A DNA stretch of 64,000 bases from Cristatella mucedo (Eukaryota > Bryozoa > Phylactolaemata > Cristatellidae), in assembly GCA_009760855.2 (NCBI GenBank), contig WPIO01000046.1, forward strand, positions 933,001-997,000. Reading direction: 5' to 3'. Position numbers and translations under genes: made by a program. This document shows, in pieces, positions 1 through 11,869 of this stretch; the stretch's first letter is position 1, and every line of letters starts with the position of its first letter. The notes under the pieces were generated by a model that did not search any database, was not told the DNA's origin, and saw only the letters and a list, made by a program, of their open reading frames with translations.

Positions 1-550
1 TCGCAAATATTGCCACCAGATGGCCATGAAGTCCGGCAAAGCAAAGCATGTTCACTGCAGTCGACCAACAATCGCACCTACAACTCTAACATCCATGGTC
101 AGCCTCAGGCACTTCCACCCATAGATACGACACCTTAGTGTACTACAATAATACGTGCCCTCGTTCTAGTGCAGCTGAACCGCATGACTGTCACGATTGC
201 TACATTTATTCTCGGGAGGGGAGCCATACAATGCAAAGACGGGGACTATGCTACAAGATTGCGTGCAGATTGCATGTCACACTATTGCTACTTTGCACTT
301 GGCTGGGCCTTCAAATCACAAATCCACAAAATAAAGAGCTTCTCCATCAATAATCAAGAGCCTTGTGGCAGTGACTAGTCACCAACCGATCCAGTCATGG
401 GTAAGATCCTCACGGTTCAGCTCGCTACAACAGCCATAGGATATCCTCCAGACGCAGCTTTCCACAAAATGGCTTTCCACAAAAAGTGAGTTCGCCGAGA
501 GAGCTGGAGCTTCGCACCTAACTATGTATGAATCGACGACAGCTACCCTA
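1..550. other. No recognised feature
   Basis: Anonymous DNA; only short frames that overlap on both strands. Confidence 0.6.
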
Positions 551-935
551 TGATGACTTCCTCCGACAAACTGCTGCACCAGTTTCGGCCTCCTCATGCC
601 CTGTATGGTCAATAAATTAGCCGTTCCATTCTACACATTCTTAAAGACCGTTGGCGACAGAAGCTCTAGCTATGCAGGTCCTAGACTGTGGAACTCACTT
701 CCACGATTCTTACGCAAAGACAACTACTCTCCTGCTGCCGACTATGGCACATCATTTCCACCCGTCCTGGGTTGCTACTTCCATGCTACTCAATACGTCA
801 ACTGCTCTTCCCTGACTGTGCTATGCTTCCCACTTTCTAGTGAGTGCGCTATACAAAACCCTCCCGCCTAACACCCACAGTCTTTGTGGCTGTGTGGAGT
901 TATAGGCGGAGATACATTACATTACATTACATCCA
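551..935 (+). mobile_element. LINE-A 3' fragment (L2/CR1-type)
   Basis: Reads as the last part of a reverse-transcriptase ORF (motif GDRSSSYAGPRLWNSLP, frame shared with other copies) followed by the conserved 3' end and the tail ACATTACATTACATTACAT. It belongs to the subtype with CTACACATTCTTAAAG, also seen at 14300. Frame is broken near 840, where about 70 bases present in other copies are missing. Confidence 0.85.
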
Positions 936-2591
936 CTTGCGGAGCACAACAAAATGCCGCAATGAGACCAGCACGTCAAGGTTCTCGAAAGCCTGCTGAC
1001 AAGTGCTAGCAATCACTAATTAATTTATCGATCGAGATTCACAACGGTGACCAGGAGAAAGCCAGCCAAAGAATAACTACGGAAATGCATAAGATTCGTT
1101 AAGGGACAGCGCGGCCATGTCATCGTCTTAACTACATAACTACATGCAAAAGGCACATGCAGCATCAACCGTCCATCAATCACGCAAAAATTGCATTGCG
1201 GAACTTTACTCTGAATGCGATCCTCGATTTCCAATGCAGCTCCAACGACGTCTCTGTCAGCAACGTCCGATAATCTGCGTCAAGACTGCGCTGGCACGTA
1301 AACAACGCATCGGCCAACAGACCTACCCATAAAGATGGCGATCACAAGTGTACCTGTGTAGTAGCAGGCTACTGCTTCTGACAGCCCTCCTGCTATGGGC
1401 TAGATTCATGCTTCAGCTGAGCTTTTTAGAATACCCTCAATCTAAAGAGCACACCAAGAGGAAATTTTAACGTGCAGATTCCTTAATGATGAAAGCTAAG
1501 GACTCCGCGCGAAGAGACCGCGAACACGAGGCGCAAGAAGCTCCGCCCATTAACCTATGGTTGCCCTCGAGAGGTAAACCGTGCCTGGTGCAGCCCTTAC
1601 CTGCCAGCGGCTGGCTTGGCTTTAGCTTATTTGTACAGACCTCATTAAAGTAACTCCGGGTAGTAGCGCCGGGCTATACACCAATAAGAGCAGATTAGGA
1701 TATGCGAAGGCTTAGTGGAACTGCGGAAGTATCGGTCCTGTACACTGGCTAAGCAGAAGACAACGAGCGGGTGTGCATTGCAAGCAGCCAGAAGCCCAGT
1801 CTAGGCTTCCGGCCAGGCTAGGCTTCCGGCCTCAACATCAGACAAAATTCTAAAAATTCTTGCTTGAACCACGAGCTCAACTCCAAAAAGCGGTCAGTAG
1901 CAAGAAGGGATGTTTGCACGTCGCACCATCCGTCAATGGTAATAACAGTCTTCGAAATAATTAAAAGACACTAGTATAGCGTCCTAAGAGCTAGATCTCC
2001 TTCTAGATACTTGCACTTGAACTTTTCCTAGTACGTGGATCGTATCGAAGAGATCTCTTTTTAATTTGGCATATCGCAATGGTAAGACTCTAATGCTTTT
2101 GAGGAACTCGTGAGCAGTCTGCAGTGCAGGTCTAAACATCCTGCAAGTCAACGTATTCCTCTTGCTGCATCGGCTACCTCTGATTCCTTTGCCACGAAGA
2201 TTTGAACTCTTGACTCTTCTAAGATTCTCCCAACACAGAATTATAAAAAAACAATTTGGGAACACTGGTTCTCGCTACTATCCTCCAATCAACCATCGTC
2301 CAGAGAGCGTGTTTCGCCTTTCACATTACTCTAGAAGATCGTCCGTCCTTGTTTATGTTCTTTGTGGAGTGGCGTATGCAAATATTTCTGTCTTTGCTTG
2401 ATCTGATCTCTACAGATGTGGTACGCGGAATTCTTAAGAGGGCACTCAACTTTGCGTTTAAATGGCAAAGGACTCATTTAGGAAATGGCTGTTCAGCCTA
2501 GTCACTCTAAAAGTGAGTTAGGTAAATTTTCCGGACCATCTTACTTGGATATAATACTTCGACTAGTCAACTGCTGAGAAATACATATGCT
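936..2591. other. Anonymous DNA
   Basis: Contains a short tandem duplication of CTAGGCTTCCGGCC (about 1801-1830). A minus-strand frame of 93 codons at 1984-2265 is not recognised. Confidence 0.55.
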
Positions 2592-2770
2592 ACTGGTTTG
2601 GTTCAGGGGTTAAGGTGATTGCCTTTATCCACTGTGGTCAAGATGCTTACATTAATAGACCAAGGTCGTCGGCTCGAGCCTTGCGGCATGCGTGAAAAGC
2701 CTGAAAATAGATTCAGTTATCTTAGGGCGCTATACAAATGGATTATGCTTTTTATATTATTTTATTACAA
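2592..2770 (+). mobile_element. SINE-2 (tRNA-derived) with LINE-B-like 3' end
   Basis: Head GGTTCAGGGGTTAAGGTGAT (A-box-like), B-box-like GGCTCGAGCC, and 3' end GATTCAGTTATCTTAGGGCG, which resembles the LINE-B tail. About 180 bases. Confidence 0.7.
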
Positions 2771-3344
2771 GTCTCTCATCACCCGTTCAGGTACAACAAT
2801 CAGTAAACTCCTCAGAGGGTCCAGCTTGCTGGGCTAGTCTAGTAAATGTAGATGTATCACCAGGGTGTAGTAAAGGCTTCACTCTGTAGTAAACGTTTAA
2901 GAGAGGCTAACAAGTATTCTGATATCTGCAAGAGATGGGTTTTTATGACAAGACGGCTACGCCATGGAATTTTGTGGACAAGTCCTGGAAGTAACTAGGT
3001 AGCCTAAGCATGTGGTGGACCGCAAAAATATTAGTGGACACCCACGAAAAATTGCGGACACGTGACGTTCAATTTGAATACTGAAGACCATGCATACATT
3101 CAAGTAGCTGCGTAAAGGTTCATCTGCAATGACTCAATGACAGGCAGACCGTCGCTCAGACTGACTTTCCCGGTCAAGCTCTTCATTTGCATCAGTTCAT
3201 CACTGGGACCTAATATCCACTGAGCTTAAATACATAATTAAACAACATTCTGATAAAAGGTTTGCTACATGATTACACAATGACATATTTCAGTGCACCA
3301 CTCAATGCTCAATTCACCTGTGTAAGAACACGTAGCTTCAATAT
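2771..3344. other. No recognised feature
   Basis: AT-rich anonymous DNA between SINE-2 and a LINE-B tail; GTGGAC-type words recur at 2968-3060 without forming a clear repeat. Confidence 0.55.
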
Positions 3345-3530
3345 TTCTAGCATGCTGACCCGGTGCATGTCATCCCTAACCATGTTATTCATGTTGTTGT
3401 TAATCAAGCATGATACCACTCACCATTCGATCGCGTTTCCTTTGCAGCAAATGTAAAGCGCCTAGAAAGAGATTGAGTTCTCTGAGGGCGCTTTATCAAG
3501 TGCATTATTATGATTATTATTATTATTATG
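3345..3530 (+). mobile_element. LINE-B 3' end
   Basis: GCATGCTGACCCGGTGCATG through AAATGTAAAGCGCCTAGAAA to an ATT-rich tail interrupted by ATTATG. Only the untranslated 3' end is present. Confidence 0.85.
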
Positions 3531-3649
3531 CGAATGATTAGATTATCTCGTTTGATTTATTTGCCGCGACACTCATCATTGCTGTGCCATCAAAGTAGCA
3601 CTTCAAAACTCGCAGAGGTCACAACAAAAAAGGGACATCGGTGAATAGA

Positions 3650-4258
3650 TACTGCAGCTGGCTATGAATATGGCTGGCTGCAAGGCTAGTCTACAAGTCC
3701 CAGAGGTTTGAGCACGCGTCTCTTTTGCTAAAAGAGCTAGGATGGATGCCGGTTGATTAACGGATACAGAGCAAAGTTCTTACGGTGACCCAAAAGGCCC
3801 ACTACGGATTGACTCATTCGTACCTAGCTAAACTGCTGCACCAGTTTCAGCCTGTTCGCGCCCTCGGGTCCTGTGTGGACAATAAGTTAGCTGCTCCATT
3901 CCTCCATTCCTTAGCTTAAAGATTGTTGGCGACAGAAGCTCTAGCTCTGCAGGTCCTAGGCTGTGGAACTCACTTCCACAATTCTTACGCAACGACAAAT
4001 ACTCTCCTGCTGCCGACTATGGTTCGTCCTTTTCAGCGGTCCTGAGCTGCTACTTCCATGCTACTCACTACCTCATCTGCTCTCCTGACTCTGCTATGCT
4101 TCCCACTTTCTCTTTGTTGCATGAGACGAAGTCTGTTGGCTATCGAATGCGTACCGAAAGCCGCTTCAGCTGTGAGTGCGCCATACAAAACTCTCCTGCG
4201 TAACATCCACATAGTCTTTATGACTTTGTGGAGTTACAGACGGAGATACATTACATTA
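3650..4258 (+). mobile_element. LINE-A 3' fragment
   Basis: Starts near the conserved RT end (AAGGCTAGTCTACAAGTCCC) and proceeds through LLKELGWMPVD-like and GDRSSSSAGPRLWNSLP-like segments with frameshifts, to the GACGGAGATACATTACATT tail. Its 3' flank is the 200-bp unit described at 4261. Confidence 0.85.
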
Positions 4259-4260
4259 TT

Positions 4261-4460
4261 AGCTTTTACTGACACATGCGATCAAATTTTAAATTATTTA
4301 GGTTGACTATGACATCAATGATTTTATAAGTGCCCCCAAGGCACCGCTTTTTTAAACATTATGCTGCATTTTAAAAAGGTTATGCTGCAAGAACTTTAAA
4401 AAGACTTGAGTGATGGTGCTGGTAACGCGTGATGGTGCATTTGGGGAGCAGAAATTAGTC
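4261..4460 (+). repeat. 200-bp unit downstream of LINE-A (copy 1)
   Basis: From AGCTTTTACTGACACATGCG to GGGAGCAGAAATTAGT. The same unit occurs twice more, at 13339-13537 (minus) and 14668-14866 (plus), each time directly 3' of a LINE-A tail. Contains TAAGTGCCCCCAAGGCACC, a short inverted repeat. It has no coding potential. Confidence 0.85.
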
Positions 4461-4560
4461 GTTTGGTAAAGCGCTCGCATTTCGCAACCAAGGTTCCGTG
4501 TTCAAGTCCTGCAGTAGATAATCAATTGCTGCCCACAGAAACTTTGGGCGATTCCACCTC
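4447..4560 (+). mobile_element. tRNA-like SINE head
   Basis: TAGTCGTTTGGTAAAGCGCT resembles tRNA positions 7-25 and GGTTCCGTGTTCAAGTCCTG the T arm with B box. The sequence is too diverged in its stems, and runs into a SINE-like body (AACTTTGGGCGATTCC), so it is read as a SINE, not a tRNA gene. Confidence 0.55.
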
Positions 4561-4609
4561 CTTGCTCCTTCAGTGCCCTCTCTCCACCATTTGCACCATA
4601 AACTAACTC

Positions 4610-5135
4610 CTTAGTTCCGTCTCGGCTAGATTATTGTAATTCTCTTTTGGCTGGGCTACCGAAAAAAAAGCCACTATCCCACCTCAGCTGGTTGTGAATG
4701 TGGCTGCAAGGCTAGTTCGCAATTCCCAGAGGTTTGAGCACGTGTCTCCTTTGCTAAAAGAGCTAGGATGGCTGCCGTTGATCAAGGGATACAGAGCCAA
4801 ATTCTTACGCTGACCCACAAGGCCTGCCACAGCTTGGCTCCTTCAAACCTAGTTAAACCGCTGCACCGGTTTCAGCCTCCTCGTGCCCTCAGGTCCTGAA
4901 CAGACAATAAACTAGCTGTTCTATATCTCTGCTTAAAGATCGTTGGCAACAGAAACTTTTGCTCAGCAGGTCCTAGACCAAACTCGCTTCCACGATTCTT
5001 ATGCAACGACAATCACTCTCCTGATGCCGACTATGGCAATCCTTTCCAGCTGTCCTAAGCAGCTACTTCCATGCTACTCACTACCTCAACTGCTCTCCTG
5101 ACTCTGCTATGCTTCCCACTTTCTCTTTGTTCTTC
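4610..5135 (+). mobile_element. LINE-A fragment, tail missing
   Basis: Covers SRLDYCNSLLAGLP-like RT sequence (4622 onward), then the same path as the 3650 copy, with stops. Ends abruptly at CCCACTTTCTCTTTGTT, before the last ~170 bases and tail of the family, so it is truncated at both ends. Confidence 0.8.
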
Positions 5136-5214
5136 TTCTTCGCACTAAATTGAAGTTTTTTTTTATCAAGCCTACAGCTCGAATGCATGAAGGCTCTGAA
5201 ACTTGCGTCCAACA

Positions 5215-5595
5215 ATTATCCCTACCGGCAATGAATGACCTTGCACTATCTCCAGCTTAAAACGTATCTGTTCTGATCAGCTTTCTCTTCGCCAATTCGA
5301 ACTGATATTTTTTGCTCCTGTGTGCTTTGCGTACTTACCTGTGCAAGATTATGTGTCCTGATACTGATTACTGGCTAGAGGTCCCGTCGGCCTGAAAAGT
5401 CTTCATGATCATTGCCTCTGTCTGCCTGTCTAAGCACGGTACTTGTAAATGCTAGCATGCTTGGGAAAGCACGATACCGTGCTTGTCAGTAACGCTATGG
5501 TAATTAATTCCCTTGCAGCTAATTGTATAGTGCCCGAATAGAGACTTAGTTCTCTTCGGGCTCTGGACAAAATACCAATTATTATTTTTATTTTT
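5215..5595 (+). mobile_element. LINE-B-related 3' end, diverged
   Basis: The end GTATAGTGCCCGAATAGAGA ... TTCGGGCTCTGG ... ATTATTATTTT has the layout of the LINE-B tail (core, GAGA box, complementary GGGC box, ATT tail) but differs in sequence. The upstream boundary is uncertain. Confidence 0.5.
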
Positions 5596-5652
5596 ATATG
5601 AGCTTCGAAGACTCTTTTGCTATTGTATAAATGAGGCTGCGGAATGAGCAGA
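5596..5652 (+). mobile_element. SINE-1 3' end, weak
   Basis: GACTCTTTTGCTATTGTATA and AATGAGGCTGCGGAATGAGC resemble the last third of SINE-1. Follows a LINE-B-like tail, as at 45888. Confidence 0.45.
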
Positions 5653-8339
5653 CCTTTACAATTACACAATTACAATTACATTTGTATTGACATGGGGCTG
5701 GGCTCTTTTCATCGTAGTGAGAACTTGGGACTGCTACTGAGGCTATATTGCCTAGGGTATAATATGTCAGGAATAGAAAACCGAGCAGTATTCCAAGGCT
5801 TTTGAAGCAGCTACTTCCAAATGCTTTACTTTTCCCAGTAGCCATTATTGCTTTACTAATCAATCTACTTTGAATATGACTCCATGAGTGAGTTCGTCCC
5901 GTAAACAAAATTCACCGACGACACGCTCATGCTGTGCTCTTTGGGACATTTGTATTTCAACTATGACGGCTTTGCTAAATTTGCGAATGCAGCTACAACA
6001 TGCACTCTCACAGTTGAAATTGAGCGTCAAACTATGATTTAGTGATGAGCAGGCTTTTGGTAAACGTATTATTTAACCCCACATGTAAGCTTAGTGGAAA
6101 TTATCTCAGTGGAGCGTCTTAGTTGTTAAATTCGTTTTATGAAGATTATTGAAAAATTATGTCATAAAGTTATTCTGAATGTCTTGAATTAAATTAATTT
6201 TCCGCGATCTTTCTCTGGTGCACGCTTGCGTAAAATAATACCAGTGTAACAAGTAAAATTTCATTTTCATCCCGCAAAAGGATTTTAGTTCAAAATGGGC
6301 AACAGCTTTTGTTTTTTCAGGCGACGATGCTGATTTAAATGCTCTTTGATGGTATTTCCAGCTGAATTTAATGAGCTTAGAAGTCAACCAGGCCACCCAT
6401 GAGTGTTATGTTCAATTCGGAATCTTGCTCCTACAATAGCTAAGAATGATGAGAATGATCAAAAATGGTAGCCGTCCATCCAACCGGTAGTAGGAGTGCG
6501 GAGTTCACCGAATCGTTGTGAGTAAAATCTTGGATAGCTCCGGAGCCCATTTGAGTGGCCACTTGCTACCGAGTTCACGAAATTCAAGTGGACTTCGAGC
6601 AGTGATCTCCAGTTTGGTCATCTCCCTATTCTTGGCTTTCACTTTACATGGATAAGTCCAAACCAATATCTACTCAAAAAAACTCAGTGTACATCGCAGC
6701 AATTCGCAATTAGTTGCTTCAGTTTTTAGCAGCCCCAGCTTCGTCGCATTAGCGCAAGTACTCTTAGGCTGGAAATGGTGGAAAAAATGAGCTTGATCTG
6801 TCCTCCGAGCATGTGCATACTTTGCCTGGACCGCGCGTACACGCGGACGTTAAAGGCCAAGGCTTTAAGATCTGAGTTGAGGTCAGTACAGTAAAGCCTC
6901 GATAGCACAATCGGTTGGCAGCTGGACAAACACATCGGCATTTGAGATATCGTTCAACGTTCGTGGAGAGTGCCTTTCTGCACTCCTCTGTGGCTGCTGT
7001 ACGGTTCGTTGCCATCGATGGCCTTGTTGATCGCGTTGTAGTCAGTAAATGGCCCGTTGACATTTATGTTGGGTACGGATGCTCTTATCTTGGGGGTATG
7101 GATGGATGAGAGGATGAGTCACAGCTTGGGGGCAACTGCACCTGCTGCGATTGCCGTGTACTTCTGAGCCGGAGCCGGAAGTTGCTGCTGGGAGAGCCGC
7201 CAAACCCGATGCCGCTGGGAGAGCGAGGAAATAAATTGTCAGTGCGTGCTAGCGACTAAGCTTTATTTGCTAAGCGCTTTGCACTCCCCAGGCATGCAGT
7301 CTTCAATCGTTCCGTTTTTTTTTCAAATTTCGGTCTTGGATGGGGAGCTCAACGAGCCACACGTGGCGCTTCAGCCCGGGTCTCCAACCCAGTAGCTCAA
7401 GGTTCGAGACTTCGCACAAGATGGATCGACGGAATTCGGGAAGATACAGCCCTCCCTCAGCCACAACCCTCTAGAGGACCAAGACCCCTCTTGCCCCTTC
7501 TGTAGGCTCCGATTCCTGCAACGTCGCTCCCCTCTTATGCTAGCAGCGTCGTGTCCCACTGGCTCTTACGTTTACTTGCCGCGGTTTCCGACATGTCTGA
7601 CGCCCGTCTTCCAAACATTTTCTCTCTGCCACGGTCCCTGGATGACAGCATGAAAGACCGAATTTCCGCCGAAGGCGACCAGCGGTTGACCTCGTTGCTC
7701 GGCTTGATGCGTCCTCGTCCTCTTACAAAGAGGCACCAGAGTTTTAGCCGTCTGCAAAATCTCCTGCACTGGTTGTCGAAAATTGCACAGTTCGCGATCC
7801 TGGATAACAGTTTAGCACGCCTTCTTGCTACTGGAGGACGACATATCTTGTGCAGTAAGCGATAAGTAGACATAGATAGGACTGACGCTGTATTTGCGTG
7901 TCTCCATTGAAAAAACTTCCGAGATCGCCTTTCAGCGGACCTAGGTGAATACTTACTGTCTGGTTATTCTTTGAGGCCATCGAATATGAGCGACTGGCAT
8001 GAGACAGGCACGCCGCCTGGCGACGGGATGTATCGGAAGCGAGGCTCTCAGGCCGCCGCAAGTCAGACAAACACATTTGTTAGCCAATGAATTACTGACC
8101 GAGTCTTACTCTGTCTTTCGTGTACTATGATTTTGATTGAGCGGCCGGAGGAACGAGCTTGTATGTATGCAGACTTTCAGGCGTTGTTCTGGATAGAAGA
8201 ATAATATGTTACATGTGCACAATAAGTAATAAATCTCTTCAGAGGCACTTTAAGTATGCTGGAAAAGAAACATGTCGATCGGTTAGTGATAACGTGCACA
8301 GTGTCATGTGTGTGGAACGTATGCGAACACAGAGAACAA
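5653..8339. other. Anonymous DNA
   Basis: AT-rich to about 6.7 kb, then mixed. A minus-strand frame at 5594-5908 and the ORF at 7551 are the only longer ones; neither is recognised. Confidence 0.5.
7551..7865 (+). CDS. Hypothetical ORF, 104 codons, unproven
   Basis: Open frame with ordinary-looking composition (MSDARLPNIFSLPRSLDDS from an internal Met). Not recognised. The opposite strand is open over the same span, which fits GC-rich chance DNA as well as a gene. No splice sites, promoter or homologous copy supports it. Confidence 0.12.
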   Translation: MSHWLLRLLAAVSDMSDARLPNIFSLPRSLDDSMKDRISAEGDQRLTSLLGLMRPRPLTKRHQSFSRLQNLLHWLSKIAQFAILDNSLARLLATGGRHILCSKR

Positions 8340-8609
8340 TTTAAACGGGTCCAGAAAATGCTGTGAGGAACAGGTTCAGCTTCTTATTTAATTTTGTCAA
8401 GTCGCGGATGTCGCATCGTCAGTCGGGAGTGAATTCCAGGTTTTAGGACCATACGCGCGAAAGGTACGGTCTCTAATGGATTTGAGGTTGGCTAGATGCA
8501 CAGCTAAGTGAATTGAGTCCGGAAAACGCGAGGTTCTACTTCTAGCCTGATTATGGAGCAGTTAGGAAAGGTGAGGAAAGGTTAGGAAAAAGATTAGGAA
8601 AGGTTAAGC

Positions 8610-8645
<36 letters not shown>

Positions 8646-9060
8646 AAAGGAGGGGACCTAAAAGTAAGTGACAGAACCGTGAAGTCGATAAGTTGCTCGA
8701 TGAAAAGCGCAGGCCGGTGAAATGTGGTACGAAATCGCTATTTGCGACTTTCACGATAGGAAAGCCTAGCTGAAGAATTTAGTATAAATGTAAACATCTT
8801 ATTGCACACACCGGAAGACCTGCAAGCAATAAGTAAGAGCTGCATAGTTCGTAGAGATGTAAGAGTGACATAGTTCGAGGTGGTACACCACAAATGAATG
8901 GGCGAACTTAGATGCGGTCTCCCCAAAGCAGGCCAGAATGTGTACAATGATGTGCAGCTGAAAGTAGGCAGACTTGACTGAGCAGCCGATGTGGTCGTCT
9001 AGTGAAAGGTCGCTTCGGAAGAGGAAAACCAAGGTTTGCCCATATCCAGTAAGTATATTT
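8340..9060 (-). mobile_element. LINE-B fragment, diverged, interrupted by (GA)n
   Basis: Minus-strand order follows other LINE-B copies: RT-end block (GACCTAAAAGTAAGTGACAG on plus), CATACGCGCGAAAGGTACGG and TCGGGAGTGAATTCCAG. The (GA)n array at 8611-8641 sits where other copies have GATCTGAGAGATAGGC. Confidence 0.78.
8611..8641. repeat. (GA)n, ~31 bp, inside LINE-B
   Basis: Sits at a GAGAGA-containing point of the LINE-B 3' region. Confidence 0.95.
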
Positions 9061-9160
9061 TATCGTCATGTAATTTGAGAAATTTTTCTGCCATTTAGGT
9101 AAGAAAAATCAACACTACAGGCTGCAAGGAAGTTGAAGGGAGTTCGACGTGCTGGCGGGC

Positions 9161-9162
<2 letters not shown>

Positions 9163-9246
<84 letters not shown>
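9163..9246. repeat. (GA)42
   Basis: Pure array of 84 bases. Confidence 0.98.
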
Positions 9247-9249
<3 letters not shown>

Positions 9250-9713
9250 AAGAACACGTACAGCCACGCGTAATCTGCATAAAAAAAGAAATCCTAGATC
9301 GAGCTTGACGATAACATCCGTCAAGTGGCCGGCGTAGGTCCGTTCAGAAGTTATTTTAGGAGCCGCTGCCTAGGCTGCCGAAGCAAGGCCGGGCGTGATA
9401 GATCGCTGCCTAGAAACACACAGTACGGCATTAAGCGAGCTTACATAGTGAGTATTTTGCTCATTGTCGCCTTGGCGGAATTAGCCTAATCGTTACTGGG
9501 CCGGTTCGGGGCTCTACCGTACACGTAGCACCGGTGTCCAGTCTCGGGGTTAGATCACCACAGCACTTCGAGCGCGACATCCTAGGATGACCGGATGCAC
9601 GAGTGTAGCACAAGCCCGGCTGCGCCTGCTCACCATCTGTAATGCTGATGTTCGTAGCGGGACGCTTTTTGACGCTTGGCCTGCATCGAGGCAGGTTAAA
9701 AAGGACGAAGCTA
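9247..9713. other. CpG-rich anonymous DNA
   Basis: No gene seen. Ends at the 18-bp-arm hairpin. Confidence 0.5.
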
Positions 9714-9755
9714 AGAATCCTACTAATTAATATTAACATTAATTAGTAGGATTCT
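9714..9755. repeat. Perfect hairpin, 18-bp arms
   Basis: AGAATCCTACTAATTAAT, 6-base spacer, then its exact reverse complement. Confidence 0.95.
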
Positions 9756-9959
9756 AATAATATTTAATCCTGCACTAATTTGTAATCCCTCTTCAGGCGC
9801 CACACGTCATGCCGCACGTTCGTGATTTCCTTGGTCGGTGACAGGGCCTACAGCAGCGACAAGATGGCCGAGAAGCATTGTGCGCGATCTTCCTTGCTGT
9901 ATTTGCATTAAACTGACTGTATTTGTCTCTCGATAGACTCTCCGGCAGACTCTCTGATA

Positions 9960-9961
<2 letters not shown>

Positions 9962-10052
<91 letters not shown>
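9962..10052. repeat. (CT)n, ~91 bp
   Basis: Flanked on both sides by GATAGACTCTC copies, which contain the seed of the array. Confidence 0.98.
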
Positions 10053-10055
<3 letters not shown>

Positions 10056-11644
10056 AGACTCTCCAGCAGATTCAGCGGCGAACGAAGGAAACGAAGAAGC
10101 GACCGACCGCTGAAGGCAGCCGCTCGCTCTACGGCGAGATCTAACCTCGGCTAACAACAGTTTGGCCCGGTCCGCCTCTTACGACGAGCCAGTAACTACC
10201 TGAGCTCGAGTTACCTTCGACGTCTCCTGGACGCGCTCTCTCGCAAAGCGATTGACGATTCAAACCAAACCTGCGTGAAAGGACTCCCTGCATTCTGCCG
10301 ACGCCGGGTAGAAGACATTCGGAGCTGAACCGGTTCAAGCGGTCACTCGGCTCCCAACTCAAGGCTCAAGCAAGTTTGTAAAATCTTTCGTTCAGGTTTC
10401 CCTAACTGTGCAACAACAATAAGCTGATGATGGCCGGTGCAAATTCGGCAGTAAGGTTTGCCTTTCGCGAATACCTGCGAATTTCACTCTGCGAATTTCA
10501 CTCTGCTCGAACTCTGATCTCTGACCCAAACCGGCTATCAACTATCAGCTCAGCTTCAGCAGTGCAGCGCCGACTGGCTTTGTTTGTGGCTAGTTTCTGT
10601 TTTGTTCCTTTCGCTTTGCTTTGTCGTCTGTCACATTACTCGTATATTCTGCTCGCTTTGCTCCGTTTAATTGCCAAGCCGTTGCTGCGATAAGCCGCTG
10701 GTTCACAATGGCGGCTGGAAATCCCAGTTTCTAAAGGAAATTAGCCTGCACCCATGAAAAATAAACAATTCGGTTTTGAAAAAACGGCTTAGGAAGGCCT
10801 TCAAAAGGAAGCCTTCCAAAGCCGTTCAAGGCTTCAAAAGGAAGCCTGAGGATCCGCCGACCTCGCTGCTGACCCGCTGACCGCTAAGCAGCTTCGAATT
10901 CTTAGTTAATGAAGGAAATGTGACTGTGAACGACAGACTAATAAACTAACTGACCTGGCTTATTTTAGGGGCAGATTATCATTACTATTCAGCCTTGAAA
11001 AGAATCGAATGCTAATAGCAAGAGTTCATTCGATTGGAATTCGAAGAGTCTCATATTGACCGACATAGTCGAAGCTCGAAGTCTGAAGACCGGAAGTCGG
11101 ACTGCTGGCGAGACCGAGTCGCGCTGGCGCAGTCCTGCGGGCGGCTAGCCGCCAGCGAATCGTGCACGAAGCGGCTTTTGTAAGTAGCCGACGGGTATCC
11201 CGAAAAGGTACCCCTCGGACAGGTTTATTGAAGCGCAGCGTCGCGGGTGCAGCGACAAGATGGCGCTACGGCGCTGGGTGCGTCCGACAAGATTGTATTC
11301 ACAGGAATGGTACAGAAAGTATTCCATTAACGTCTGGTCGCTGAGTCGCGGAAACGACTTTGTGCTAGCTGGGCAATTCCGGCAGGCTGGCTCGGTCTAT
11401 CTTTGGACCGGCGGCACGCTGCAGAAACCTGGGCAGAAACATGGTTGCAGGACCCTTCGGCAAAAACTTAGATCTCAAAAAGTTAACCGGAAGCGCAGTT
11501 CGCCCCGTCGGCGGTGCTTTCGGGCTCCCAGATGAGTCTACCTAAGTGCTTCGCTTATTTTGGAAGACGATGGGCTGAATGGAGGTTGTTTATGTTCGTG
11601 ACTAGATTTATAACCGTCGCTGATGTCCTACAGGATACATCAAA
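10053..11644. other. CpG-rich anonymous DNA
   Basis: High CpG and AAGATGGCGC (11258) resemble animal promoter DNA, but no first exon can be shown. Local duplications around 10800-10850 (AAGGAAGCCT). Confidence 0.45.
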
Positions 11645-11830
11645 AGTTTAAAAAAAACTGTCGCTGATTCAACTGCCTCATTTACATAGCAGCAGAGCAG
11701 CCTCAACGGCTATCACCGCTGCTTGCTGCTGTGGGCACCAAAAGATCGCCCACTGGAGGACTCAAACACACGACCCGGTTCATGAAGAGCGAACACCTGA
11801 CCCCTGGCTAAGGCCCAGGGGCAATGGTAA
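11645..11830 (-). mobile_element. SINE-1 copy, diverged
   Basis: Minus strand has GTGTTTGAGTCC (weakened B box), AGTGGGCGATC, GCGGTGATAGCCGTTGAGGC and GCTATGTAAATGAGGC in the family order. Confidence 0.78.
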
Positions 11831-11869
11831 CACTGCTGATCGTACTTGCTTTGCTGTCATTTTCGATGA

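Noticed and set aside
4450-4525. tRNA-like sequence as a functional tRNA
   Set aside because: Acceptor and anticodon stems do not pair by eye and the sequence continues into a SINE-like body.
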